DNA of 64,000 nt, taken from assembly GCA_025353725.1 (NCBI GenBank), contig JANXOF010000033.1:1-64000 (forward strand), given 5' to 3'. Below are positions 43,287 through 51,661 of the stretch, in pieces. Position numbers and translations under genes: made by a program. Below the pieces are notes generated by a model that saw nothing but the letters and a program-made list of their open reading frames with translations, was not told the origin of the DNA and searched no databases. Source of the DNA: Polyangiaceae bacterium. GTDB lineage: Bacteria > Myxococcota_A > Polyangia > Polyangiales > Polyangiaceae. How positions within the stretch are numbered: position 1 is the stretch's first letter; every line of letters starts with the position of its first letter.

Positions 43287-44030
43287 TCAGCGCGCAGCTG
43301 CGGGGATAACCATTTTCTGTCCTGCTCGGACGCCATGCTGCCGAGTCCAACCCGCATTCGTTTCGAGAACCCAGGAGGACGGACAGCCGACGCTACGGGT
43401 CGTGTCGGTCAGCGGCGTCGCCCCCTCGACGATGCCGACCACGAACCCATCATCCTCGACGAAGACAAGGTCGAGCGGTATGCATGTATTATGCATCCAA
43501 AAACTGTGAACGCGTCGTTCACCAAGGCGAAACAGCATGCCGCGGTCGGCGGGCATTGAGGTGCGGTACATCAACCCGCGCTGAACTTCGGCCTCAGACG
43601 CTACGAGCTCCACGTCGATACGGACGTCGTGGCCTCGGTCTCCAGCTCCAGCTCCTTCCGGAAAACTGACCTGTATCTCTTTCAAATGCGAAACCCCGTC
43701 CGGGTCGCGGGGGCAAAGGGCCGCGGCCACGGGAAGGAGAGCGGGCGGTGCCGCAACGGGCGTGGCGAGGAGGCACCGACCGCCATCATCGAATCTGCCA
43801 TCCGTACTGTAGGGTGCCGATGCGCGTTCGGCGTAAGTGCGTTTCGAGGAGTCTGGGAACAAGGCCGACGTCGTCGGCGAAGCAGCGGGCGACGGCTCAG
43901 GTGGCGTACGACCACACGCGCTCGCAGCGCCGAGTGCCCCAATCAGCATGGCGACCGCAGACGCCCGGTCGAGGCCGGTTCGGCCGTCACGAAGCGTTGA
44001 ATCAGCTACGAAGTCCGTCGCTCGGCGCAT
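43287..44030 (-). CDS. DUF192-family lipoprotein
   Basis: A 247-residue protein with a lipobox (LIGALGAASACGRT) and a Pro/Ser/Ala-rich linker, ending in a DUF192 domain of about 115 residues. The signatures are EVQRGLMYRTSMPADRGMLF, SFWMHNTCIPLDLVFVEDDG and WVLETNAGWTRQHGVRAGQ. DUF192 proteins are small exported proteins of unknown function. A Met at about residue 28 (MLIGALG) could be a later start that leaves a short signal peptide. It forms a probable two-gene unit with the cyclophilin. Confidence 0.87.
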   Translation of the reverse strand: MRRATDFVADSTLRDGRTGLDRASAVAMLIGALGAASACGRTPPEPSPAASPTTSALFPDSSKRTYAERASAPYSTDGRFDDGGRCLLATPVAAPPALLPVAAALCPRDPDGVSHLKEIQVSFPEGAGAGDRGHDVRIDVELVASEAEVQRGLMYRTSMPADRGMLFRLGERRVHSFWMHNTCIPLDLVFVEDDGFVVGIVEGATPLTDTTRSVGCPSSWVLETNAGWTRQHGVRAGQKMVIPAAAR

Positions 44031-44108
44031 GTTCCGGACATGGCACGGCGGACTCCCCGTGTCACCCTCGTGGGACCGCGAGCGGGCTCTTCAGCGCGTC
44101 CGCCTTTC

Positions 44109-44160
44109 AAAAAAATGGCGCCGCGTCCGAACTCGGGGGGGCGAGTCTCAACGCGGCGCC
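44109..44160 (-). terminator. Strong rho-independent terminator downstream of the HMG-CoA lyase gene
   Basis: On the minus strand GGCGCCGCGT and ACGCGGCGCC form a perfect 10-bp stem with an inner ACTCG/CGAGT stem, followed directly by ATTTTTTT (A7 on the plus strand, 44109-44115). It lies about 155 bp after the lyase stop and before the DUF192 gene. Confidence 0.85.
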
Positions 44161-44214
44161 AATCGCACCTGGAGCAATGAACGTGCCAGCGAAAATTACG
44201 AACATTCGCGACAC

Positions 44215-44277
44215 TAGCCCGCATCCACATTTCATTTAAGAAATAAAATTCCTCATATGTGGAAGAGCGGCGGGCTA
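44215..44277. repeat. 63-bp inverted repeat with AT-rich loop
   Basis: TAGCCCGC/GCGGGCTA (8 bp) and TCCACAT/ATGTGGA (7 bp) form nested stems around a 26-nt AT-rich loop. It lies between the HMG-CoA lyase stop and its terminator. In a high-GC genome the AT-rich loop stands out. Confidence 0.75.
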
Positions 44278-44313
44278 AATCATGCGACTTGTCACACATT
44301 TGACGAACGAGTG

Positions 44314-45291
44314 TCAGGCGCGAAGACTTCGTATTCCCGCCTGATGAACCTTTCCGGGCAGGGCTCGACCCACAATGCTTTCCGCGGCCTTCGCCGCCTC
44401 AACAAGTCGCTCCAAGTCGAGCCCCGTCGCGATGCCCATGCCGTGAAGCATGTAGGCCAAGTCTTCCGTGGCTACATTCCCCGCCGCGCCCGGCGCGTAG
44501 GGACAGCCTCCCATGCCGCCAACGGAAGCATCGAAGTGGCGCACCCCCATCTCCAAGCCGACGATAATGTTCGAAAGAGCCGTTCCGCGCGTGTCATGCA
44601 TGTGCATCGCCACGCTGTCCAAAGGAAGCTCGCCGAGCGCACGCGCCATGATGTCGCGCGTCTGACGCGGAGTTCCTGACCCAATGGTGTCGCCTAGGGA
44701 GACTTGGTAGCAGCCCATCTCGTGCAGCTTTAAGGCGATTTCGATGGCGCGCCGAGGGTCGATGTCGCCCTCATAAGGACAACCCCAGACGGTCGAAACG
44801 TAGCCACGGACGCGCATGCCGTAGTCCAAGGCGGGCCCGATGGTCTCCTCGAACTCGGCGAGGGTCGCATCGATGCTCTTATTAATGTTCTTCCGGTTAT
44901 GGGTCTCGCTCGCGCTCATAAACACGGCGATTTCATCGATACCTGCGGCCCTAGCGCGTGCGAGGCCACGCGCGTTTGGACACAGAGCGCTAAAACGTAA
45001 GCGTTGACCTTCCAGAAGGTGGTCTGTGCTCGAAGCCTGCGGCGTCGGGTGAGCCGCCAAGAGTGCCTCGGCGAGCTCGTCAGCATCCGCGAGTTGCGGA
45101 ATCCACTTTGGGGAGACGAAGCTTGTGATCTCGATGCGCTTTAGACCTGCGGCGACGAGCGCATCCACCAGGCGAAGCTTCCCGCGCAGAGGCACCGTTG
45201 CATTCTCGTTCTGCAACCCGTCGCGAGGCGACACCTCGTAGAGGCTGACTCGCCCGGGAACCGCGGCAAAAAGATCGGGCGCGAGAGTCAT
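44314..45291 (-). CDS. mvaB: Hydroxymethylglutaryl-CoA lyase
   Basis: The enzyme splits HMG-CoA into acetoacetate and acetyl-CoA, the last step of leucine degradation. The features are YEVSPRDGLQNENATVPL at the N-terminus (metal-binding Asp and catalytic Arg), SLGDTIGSGTPRQT, the His pair in VAMHMHDTRGTAL, and the catalytic Cys loop GGMGGCPYAPGAAGN followed by VATEDLAYML. At 325 residues it is somewhat longer than bacterial homologues. It stands alone on its strand, with its own terminator. Confidence 0.95.
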   Translation of the reverse strand: MTLAPDLFAAVPGRVSLYEVSPRDGLQNENATVPLRGKLRLVDALVAAGLKRIEITSFVSPKWIPQLADADELAEALLAAHPTPQASSTDHLLEGQRLRFSALCPNARGLARARAAGIDEIAVFMSASETHNRKNINKSIDATLAEFEETIGPALDYGMRVRGYVSTVWGCPYEGDIDPRRAIEIALKLHEMGCYQVSLGDTIGSGTPRQTRDIMARALGELPLDSVAMHMHDTRGTALSNIIVGLEMGVRHFDASVGGMGGCPYAPGAAGNVATEDLAYMLHGMGIATGLDLERLVEAAKAAESIVGRALPGKVHQAGIRSLRA

Positions 45292-45380
45292 CGTTCTTTT
45301 TTAGCTTAATTTCCTTCGTTTTGACTGTGGCCTCGCGAAGTCCGGGCCCCTTTTCGAAGGTCAGCGAGTAGGCTAGTTCC

Positions 45381-46148
45381 ATGACTGATGATGGCCGTTC
45401 ACCGCTGAGCGCTCTCAAAGGTCGACTCGCGGACGTTTACGTCCCTGCCCTCGTGTCTGGTTCACTGACCGCCCTCGCGCGGCGACTTGGAGAACGCGCG
45501 ACGATCGAAGACCCACGCTTTGGTCGGTGCGCAGGTCTGGCCGCGATCGAACCGCTGCTCGCGCGGCTTGCGACCGAATTCGCCGAATCCCAAGCAACTT
45601 ACACGCAGCTTGCGTCAACCGCGGGAACAGACCGCGACGCGACCGAGGGCCGACTCATCGTCAAAAGCGACGGAAGGACGCGCGACCTACCCATCGCCGT
45701 CGTTGCCGAACGGCGGCGGCTGCGCGAAATCGAGCTGCGTGTGTACTATTCGTTCGAGGGCTCGCCGTCGACACGGCAGGCTCGCACGGGGGCGAGTGCT
45801 GAGCTGGCCGGCCCGCACGAAGTCACGACGTCTTCCATCGACGCTATCGTGGACAACCTGAGACGCGGACTTGTTCACGATGCGCTCGCGAAGTTCGAGG
45901 AACGCGGGCGCCTTATTGACACGAACGGGCGCACGCACCAGCGGAACGACGGCGCACTGAGCGCGTTCTTGACGGGGTTTGTAGCGCTCGACGTCTTCGG
46001 TACTGCGGAGGACAGCCGTACGTCATGCATAGAGGCCGTCGTCACCCGGAGCGGGCGCGGAGCCAATGTTGAATCCAAGCCCACACTCCTCGCCTTCGAG
46101 CGCGGGGACAGCGGGCTGGTTCGCGAGCTCCGTATCTACGAAAGGTGA
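45381..46148 (+). CDS. Protein with two SnoaL/NTF2-like domains
   Basis: A 255-residue cytosolic protein that appears to hold two related halves. Each begins with an amphipathic helix and is followed by a curved sheet, as in SnoaL/NTF2-like proteins (half 1: LKGRLADVYVPALVSGSLTA to ELRVYYSFEG; half 2: SIDAIVDNLRRGLVHDALAK to LVRELRIYER). The matching ends (LREIELRVYY and LVRELRIYE) support an internal duplication. The ligand or reaction is unknown. Confidence 0.7.
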   Translation: MTDDGRSPLSALKGRLADVYVPALVSGSLTALARRLGERATIEDPRFGRCAGLAAIEPLLARLATEFAESQATYTQLASTAGTDRDATEGRLIVKSDGRTRDLPIAVVAERRRLREIELRVYYSFEGSPSTRQARTGASAELAGPHEVTTSSIDAIVDNLRRGLVHDALAKFEERGRLIDTNGRTHQRNDGALSAFLTGFVALDVFGTAEDSRTSCIEAVVTRSGRGANVESKPTLLAFERGDSGLVRELRIYER

Positions 46149-46168
46149 ATCGCGTGGTTAGCAGCGAG

Positions 46169-46423
46169 CTAGGTCAGCTTCGCCACCGCCTCCCCAAGCT
46201 TTTCGCAGCATGACTCATACTTGAGATTGCCTGTTCCTGACGCGTCAAAGTGCAGGCAAACATCGACCGGCCCCTTCGCGTGGAAAGGACATTTCGCCGA
46301 AACGAGGCGCATCCCGAGATCACGTGCCGCTTGACGGAGCTCGCTCACCACTTTTTGGTTTTGGACATCCTCGAGCGCCATCGTTTTACGACCGACAGCA
46401 ATCGTCACTTTGACCGGAACCAT
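46169..46423 (-). CDS. Small Cys-containing protein coupled to purF
   Basis: An 84-residue protein from the ATG at 46423 ([20 protein letters not shown]). It has three Cys (SAKCPFHAKG, CLHF and ESCCEKLGEAV carry them) and ends with a helix. The purF stop and this start share one base (TAATG), so it should be translationally coupled to purF. No known family is recognised; the Cys/His placement could bind a metal. Confidence 0.65.
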   Translation of the reverse strand: MVPVKVTIAVGRKTMALEDVQNQKVVSELRQAARDLGMRLVSAKCPFHAKGPVDVCLHFDASGTGNLKYESCCEKLGEAVAKLT

Positions 46424-47994
46424 TAGACCCCCGAAAGACGAAGATGCCGCTTCGTCGACGGCGTAAAGGCAATCGCGTACTGACCGCTGAAACAAGCGTG
46501 GCAAAAGTGAGCCCGACTGCGATCGCGCGTGTCGTCTCCTACCTCTGTCACCGCGTCGAGCATGCCGTCGAGCGAGAGATACGCGAGTGAGTCAGCCGTC
46601 ACGTAGCGAGCGATCTCGTCAACGGTGTGGCTGGAGGCAATCAGCTCACTCCGCGTCGGCGTGTTGATTCCGTAGTAGCAAGGCCACTGCGTCGGCGGGC
46701 TTGAAATACGAAGGTGAACTTCCCGCGCGCCGGCGTCGCGCACCATCTTGATAATTTTGCGAGACGTCGTGCCGCGAACGATGGAGTCGTCAAGGACGAC
46801 CACGCGCTTGCCTTTGATGACGCCTGCGACTGGATTGAGCTTTAGGCGCACGCCGAAATGACGAATCGACTCTTGTGGCTCGATAAACGTACGGCCGACG
46901 TAGTGCGACCGGATAAGGCCCATCTCAAAAGGAATGCCCAACTTCCCCGCGTAGCCTATCGCCGCCGGTACGCCTGAGTCAGGCACCGGGATAACGACGT
47001 CGGCCTCCACCGGGTTTTCGAGCGCGAGCCTGCGACCAAGCTCCTTGCGAACCTCGTACACGCTGCGCCCGTTGAGATTCGAATCGGGACGTGCAAAGTA
47101 CACGTACTCAAAGACACATCGCTGCGGTTTCGGCAAATCTGGCAAGCGCGTGCTTTTGACGCCAGCGCTGTCGATGACGAGCATCTCGCCGGGCTCGACG
47201 TCCCGCATGTACTCTGCACCGATGAGATCGAAGGCAATCGGCTCGCTCGCGACGACGTACGCGTCTTTTCGGCGGGAGGGCAAAATGCCAAGGCAGAGAG
47301 GGCGGATTCCGCGCGGATCGCGCACGGCGATGACCGTATCCGGCGTCATGAAGAGCAGCGAATAAGCGCCCTCCACCTTCGACAACGCGTCGCGAATCCG
47401 GTCTTCAATCGAAACCTCTTTGCTGCGCGCGACGAGATGGACGAGCACCTCCGTATCCGACGTGGACGAGAAAATGGAGCCCTGACGCTCGAGCTCGGCG
47501 CGCACTTCCTCCGCGTTCGTCAGGTTACCGTTGTGACAAACCGCGAGGGAGCCGCCCGCGTAGTCAACCGCGAAGGGCTGCGCATTCCGAATATGCGACC
47601 CGCCGGCCGTGGAGTAACGGACGTGCCCAATAGCAAGATGCCCCGGAAGCTTTTGGAGCTGCTCGGCGCCGAAGGTGTCTTGAACGAGGCCCATCGCCCG
47701 GTGGGCAAAAAGCCCCTCCCCGTCGCTCGTGACGATGCCGGCCGACTCCTGACCTCGGTGCTGAAGCGCGTGCAACCCGAGGTACGCGATATTGGAAGCT
47801 TCCGTGTGTCCGTAGACCGCTACGACGCCGCAATGGTCGTGGAAACGATCGTCATCGGTATCGAACAGCGGAGTGCCGTCACCATCGAGTAAACCGCTTG
47901 GCGGTAACACCTGCGACCGGCCCAACCGCGATCCTAGGGTCGCGCATCCGTCCGCCGGGTCAAGAACGGTGATGGAGCGATGCTTCGTCAGCAT
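46423..47994 (-). CDS. purF: Amidophosphoribosyltransferase
   Basis: PurF makes phosphoribosylamine from PRPP and glutamine, the first committed step of purine synthesis. The N-terminal nucleophile Cys is in [10 protein letters not shown] (residue 55), exposed only after removal of a 54-residue leader. The glutaminase domain continues with [17 protein letters not shown], and the PRTase domain has the PRPP loop [18 protein letters not shown]. The total of 523 residues is normal apart from the unusually long leader; an internal start cannot be excluded. Confidence 0.95.
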   Translation of the reverse strand: MLTKHRSITVLDPADGCATLGSRLGRSQVLPPSGLLDGDGTPLFDTDDDRFHDHCGVVAVYGHTEASNIAYLGLHALQHRGQESAGIVTSDGEGLFAHRAMGLVQDTFGAEQLQKLPGHLAIGHVRYSTAGGSHIRNAQPFAVDYAGGSLAVCHNGNLTNAEEVRAELERQGSIFSSTSDTEVLVHLVARSKEVSIEDRIRDALSKVEGAYSLLFMTPDTVIAVRDPRGIRPLCLGILPSRRKDAYVVASEPIAFDLIGAEYMRDVEPGEMLVIDSAGVKSTRLPDLPKPQRCVFEYVYFARPDSNLNGRSVYEVRKELGRRLALENPVEADVVIPVPDSGVPAAIGYAGKLGIPFEMGLIRSHYVGRTFIEPQESIRHFGVRLKLNPVAGVIKGKRVVVLDDSIVRGTTSRKIIKMVRDAGAREVHLRISSPPTQWPCYYGINTPTRSELIASSHTVDEIARYVTADSLAYLSLDGMLDAVTEVGDDTRDRSRAHFCHACFSGQYAIAFTPSTKRHLRLSGV

Positions 47995-48038
47995 GGGGTG
48001 GGCGGGAAGGTAATCGCGCCCCCGCGCAGACGCCAGCG

Positions 48039-48806
48039 CTACCGTGGTTCGGATGAAGCAACGGGCGCCGGGTAGGTCGCGGTGACAGCTACCTTGTACC
48101 TGACGTGTGTGTGCGCCATGGATGCGAGCGGCAGCGCTTGAAGCTTAGCGGTGACACTGGCTGAGCACGCCTTCATCACCTTCGGGGAGCACCGAAGGCA
48201 CGTCGGCACCACGACATGCGCGGACGCCTTCTTGAAGTTTACCTCTGCAACGTAGTGAGCCGCTCCGCCGCTCGGCGGAATACACGAAGGCGCGAGCTCC
48301 GCAATCGCAGACGCGAGGGCGCGCTCGACGTCGACGAGCGGGTCACAATCCTCCGCTGCGGTCGAGCCCCTTCCCGGCTTCTGGCACAGAAGCGTCGTGA
48401 ATGGCCCAAACGTCGGCTTCGTGCTCGGGAGCCCGCGATCGTCAAGCCTCGTCGGACGACCCGACGCGCCGTCTGCGGCCGGAAGCGAAAGAGCCCCTCC
48501 GTCGAGGGAAAGAGGGACCACCCGTGCGTCGGCGCGCGGGCGGCGCCAGAGGTAGAGCGGAATGGCGACCAACGCGAGTCCGAGCACCAAAGCCACGACC
48601 ACGTGTGCCCGCGCTGGCCGGTCGGCCGCGAGCTCCAAGGCACTGAAACTCGGGCGCGACCGCAGCATGGCGAGCGGCTCGGAAGGAGGAAGCGAGGCGC
48701 GCACCGGTCTCCCCGGATCCGCGCGAACCATCGCGGTGGAGTGCGTTGAAAGCGTCGCACGCGCGTTCGCTGGGCTAGCGCGCGGGACAGGCGAGGAATC
48801 TCCCAC
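48039..48806 (-). CDS. Single-pass membrane protein of unknown function
   Basis: A 255-residue protein with a cytoplasmic N-terminus of about 65 residues, one TM helix ([19 protein letters not shown]) and a periplasmic C-terminal domain. The last 70 residues ([20 protein letters not shown] to [14 protein letters not shown]) have alternating hydrophobic strands with a few Cys and resemble TonB-C-like or AgmX-like domains seen in Myxococcota. It is the last gene of the kinase/PEGA unit, 11 bp after the FHA-kinase gene. Confidence 0.72.
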   Translation of the reverse strand: MGDSSPVPRASPANARATLSTHSTAMVRADPGRPVRASLPPSEPLAMLRSRPSFSALELAADRPARAHVVVALVLGLALVAIPLYLWRRPRADARVVPLSLDGGALSLPAADGASGRPTRLDDRGLPSTKPTFGPFTTLLCQKPGRGSTAAEDCDPLVDVERALASAIAELAPSCIPPSGGAAHYVAEVNFKKASAHVVVPTCLRCSPKVMKACSASVTAKLQALPLASMAHTHVRYKVAVTATYPAPVASSEPR

Positions 48807-48817
48807 GAGCGCATTGC

Positions 48818-50542
48818 CTAGGTCGGGTCGATCAGCGCGCGCACGTTCATCCCCGGCTCATAACGCGCGATCGAAGCCACCAGGTCGAGTCCTTCGGGCA
48901 GCATCCCCTGAACTTGACCCACCACCTGCTCCACCAGATTTCGAGCCTCTTGTTGACCCGGCCCGGTCATACAAATGGCGAACCGAAGCGGTCCCGTACG
49001 TCCACCGGTAACGGCCGTGAGGGACAGGAGAAGCATGTCGGTGAGTTCGACTACACGCGTCGCAGCGCGCCGAAAAGCGAGCATTTCGAGGATTGTCGGG
49101 CGGTCCGAGACGAGTCGATTCGGGCCGCGGATCTCGTAGCGCGCGAGGCTGAGAGGCTGCTCGACCCAGTCGCTGAAGGCCGCCTCTTCGTCGAGCGCAC
49201 GCGTAAAGTTATCGCGGAGCAAAAGCCCTGTGAGACCGTCGCGGCGCGAAAGGTAGTTCCGGGCGCGCTTGTGGGGCAGGCTCTCGCTCGCGAAGCTCAC
49301 CAGTTTGAGTCGCAACTCGCCGATCTGAAACTCCCCTCCGTGCATCAGATTTACGATCTTTTTGCGCTCGTACGTGTGTTCGACATACGTGCCGTTCGTC
49401 GAGCCGAGATCGTCGATCGTCCAGGAACCCGTCGCCCACTTCACGTTCGCGTGATGACCGCTCACCGTGGCTTCGGGAACGACGATGTCGACGTCGCTTC
49501 GGCGACCGATCGTGAGGCTCGGCCGTTCGAGCACGATGAGCTCGCCGACGAACTCAGGCGCGTTCGTCGCAAACGTCGCGAGCAGCGACTGCGAGCCGGG
49601 AGCGAACGCCGATTGCGCATTTCGTCCGGGAGGCGGCCCGGGGTCGAGGCGCTCATGCGGAACCTGAACCGGATTCGTCGTGAGCTGCGCCGGGTTGAAA
49701 AAGCGCAGGTGCCGTGCCGGGAGGCGCTGTTGCGGGTCGTCGGCAAGACACCGGAAGATTTGCTTAATTTCGTCGACGCTCAGGCCGGCGGGCACGTCGA
49801 ACATGATCTGCTGACGCATGGGCTTCGAGCGAGGCTTGTAGCCGGGCTCGGGGACGCGGCACGTCCACATCTCCCAAAGGGCAAGACCGAGCGCGTAGAG
49901 GTCGTCCTCGATCGAAGCGCCGCCCGAACGAATTCGCTCGGGCGCCATATAGTTCGGGGTGCCCCCATCCGGCGGAGCGCCCGGGCGGCGAGCCGAAAGG
50001 CGCGCACGTTCTTTCGCGAAGCCGAAGTCGAGAACGATGGCTTTGCCTATCGAACCATCCGGGTTCGAGGTCACCATCACGTTGCCCGGTTTCAGGTCGC
50101 CGTGCACCAAGCCGCAGGCATGGATAGCCGCCACGCCCTGACAAAGATCTGCCGCGATCCTCCGAAATTCGTCCGAGGTGTAACCGCCTTGAGCCTTCTT
50201 CCGCCGAATGTGGGTGTGGAGCGTTTGACCCGTGATGTGTTCCATCACGAGGATGGGCCCGTACGCCGACGGTGCGAGGTCGTGGACCCTGCAAACGTTC
50301 GGGTTCGACACCGTACGCGCGAGGATCAGCTCCTGCCGAAGCGCCTCGTCGTCGCCGGGCATGCGCGCCTCCTCGCGCACGATCTTCAACGCCACCGGCT
50401 GTTGCGTCGTTCGGTCGTAGGCAAGAAAGACCTCACCCATGCCTCCCTTGCCGAGGCTTTGGCGGATCTCATAGCGATCGTTGATCACCGACCCGTGAGT
50501 GATCGGGGGCGGCGTAGGTGTCGTGCGCTGCGTCTCGGTCAT
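48818..50542 (-). CDS. Soluble Ser/Thr protein kinase with C-terminal FHA domain
   Basis: From the ATG at 50542 (MTETQRTTPTPPP) the protein has an N-terminal Hanks-type kinase (P-loop LGKGGMGEVFLAYD, Lys in PVALKIVREEA, DFG in IVLDFGFAKE) and, from about residue 340, an FHA domain (LTIGRRSDVDIVVPEATVSG, HHANV, GSTNGTYVE). The catalytic loop reads LVHGDLKPGNVMV, so the HRD arginine is replaced by Gly (non-RD). No TM segment is seen, so it acts in the cytoplasm. A further 120-residue C-terminal domain is unassigned. It follows the PEGA gene by 78 bp. Confidence 0.9.
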   Translation of the reverse strand: MTETQRTTPTPPPITHGSVINDRYEIRQSLGKGGMGEVFLAYDRTTQQPVALKIVREEARMPGDDEALRQELILARTVSNPNVCRVHDLAPSAYGPILVMEHITGQTLHTHIRRKKAQGGYTSDEFRRIAADLCQGVAAIHACGLVHGDLKPGNVMVTSNPDGSIGKAIVLDFGFAKERARLSARRPGAPPDGGTPNYMAPERIRSGGASIEDDLYALGLALWEMWTCRVPEPGYKPRSKPMRQQIMFDVPAGLSVDEIKQIFRCLADDPQQRLPARHLRFFNPAQLTTNPVQVPHERLDPGPPPGRNAQSAFAPGSQSLLATFATNAPEFVGELIVLERPSLTIGRRSDVDIVVPEATVSGHHANVKWATGSWTIDDLGSTNGTYVEHTYERKKIVNLMHGGEFQIGELRLKLVSFASESLPHKRARNYLSRRDGLTGLLLRDNFTRALDEEAAFSDWVEQPLSLARYEIRGPNRLVSDRPTILEMLAFRRAATRVVELTDMLLLSLTAVTGGRTGPLRFAICMTGPGQQEARNLVEQVVGQVQGMLPEGLDLVASIARYEPGMNVRALIDPT

Positions 50543-50620
50543 TGCCTGCGCGTCTGGTTGCCTTTGTAGCAACGCCAAGGAGCGTCGTTCATTCTAGGAG
50601 CTGAAGCAACAGGGAACGCC

Positions 50621-51661
50621 TTAGCGGAACTGGATGGGGCGACTCGCCTGGACGATGCCCGGGTTGAGGTTGCCGCTTGGGCCGCTGTACGTCGGCTCTC
50701 CTTTGAACAGAAAATAACCGCCCGTGGCTAAACCGCCGGCGAGCACAACGCCTCCCGCGACCCAAACCCACGTCGGAAGGCCCTTGCTCGGTTCGGGCTC
50801 AAGGGTTACGGCGACCTCGCGCGCCTGTCGGTCCTGGATGAGCACCTCGGCTTGGTACGTACGCATCTTCGGGGCCGTTACTTTTAGCGTGTGCCCACCC
50901 GTCGACAAAACACCCGACCAACCCCCCGTGCCGACCACGCGGCCGTCGACAAGGACAGTGGACCCCGGCGAGGCGTGGACGCTCAGTCGGCCATCATGGA
51001 TGATCTTCACCATCGCGATGGCGACCGAGACGCGCGCGGCTCCGCCGACGGGGACGTCCTTTAAAACCTCTTCGAAGCCCTCCTTTCGGACCCGAAGTTT
51101 GCGTAACCCGATGTCGACCACGACGGGTGGAACCGGCGAGCCACCGATGGCCTCGTCGTCGATGCTGAGTTCGGCGCCGGGTTCGTCAATCGTCACCTGG
51201 AGCGTTGCAGTGAACGGCTCCATGACCTGAACGAGTTCGCGGGCGTCGCTCTTGTCTTGCGCTCCGAGAACGGCCTCGCCCTCCTTCAAGTATTGCCGAA
51301 TGAGGTGAAGGGACCGAGCGTAGTGGCGGAGGTTTTTCTCGCACGCCGCCATGTTCCATAGGAGACGCGGATCTTTCGACCGCGCGTAGGCGCTCGAAAA
51401 CTTCACGAGCGAACCGGCGTGGTCGCCGTCCGCGTACAGCACCTTGCCTGAGGCGTAATCGGCTTTGGAGTCACCCTCGAGCGTGTCGGCGAGCGAGGGT
51501 GTTGACGGCGCGGCTGCGGGTGGAATTGCCGCGGGGACTAGCGCGGGAACCGGAACAGCCGCCGAATCGCGTTTGGGGCGAGTCGGCTTTTGCGCGTACG
51601 CCTCACTCACGAACAGCGAAGCGGCAAGAATACCGGTAAGCCCTATCGGCAGTTTCATCAC
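50621..51661 (-). CDS. PEGA-domain exported or membrane protein
   Basis: A 346-residue protein: signal peptide (GLTGILAASLFVSEAYA), Pro/Ala-rich linker, a TPR-like helical region (YADGDHAGSLVKFSSAYA, LLWNMAACEKNLRHYARSLH), two PEGA-type beta segments (LQVTIDEPGAELSIDDEAIG, LSVHASPGSTVLVDGRVVG) and a C-terminal TM helix (VWVAGGVVLAGGLATGGYFL). PEGA proteins are commonly encoded next to Ser/Thr kinases in Myxococcota. Its ATG overlaps the stop of the upstream kinase gene by 4 bp. Confidence 0.88.
   Translation of the reverse strand: MMKLPIGLTGILAASLFVSEAYAQKPTRPKRDSAAVPVPALVPAAIPPAAAPSTPSLADTLEGDSKADYASGKVLYADGDHAGSLVKFSSAYARSKDPRLLWNMAACEKNLRHYARSLHLIRQYLKEGEAVLGAQDKSDARELVQVMEPFTATLQVTIDEPGAELSIDDEAIGGSPVPPVVVDIGLRKLRVRKEGFEEVLKDVPVGGAARVSVAIAMVKIIHDGRLSVHASPGSTVLVDGRVVGTGGWSGVLSTGGHTLKVTAPKMRTYQAEVLIQDRQAREVAVTLEPEPSKGLPTWVWVAGGVVLAGGLATGGYFLFKGEPTYSGPSGNLNPGIVQASRPIQFR

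Noticed and set aside
44107-44205. Minus-strand 32-residue hydrophobic ORF (MFVIFAGTFIAPG...)
   Set aside because: Its 3' half is the GC stem and T-run of a strong terminator, and it lacks a ribosome-binding site, so coding is unlikely.
48914-50569. 551-codon plus-strand frame over the FHA-kinase gene
   Set aside because: It is opposite an unambiguous kinase with FHA domain; the translated product is Arg/His-rich without any motif.
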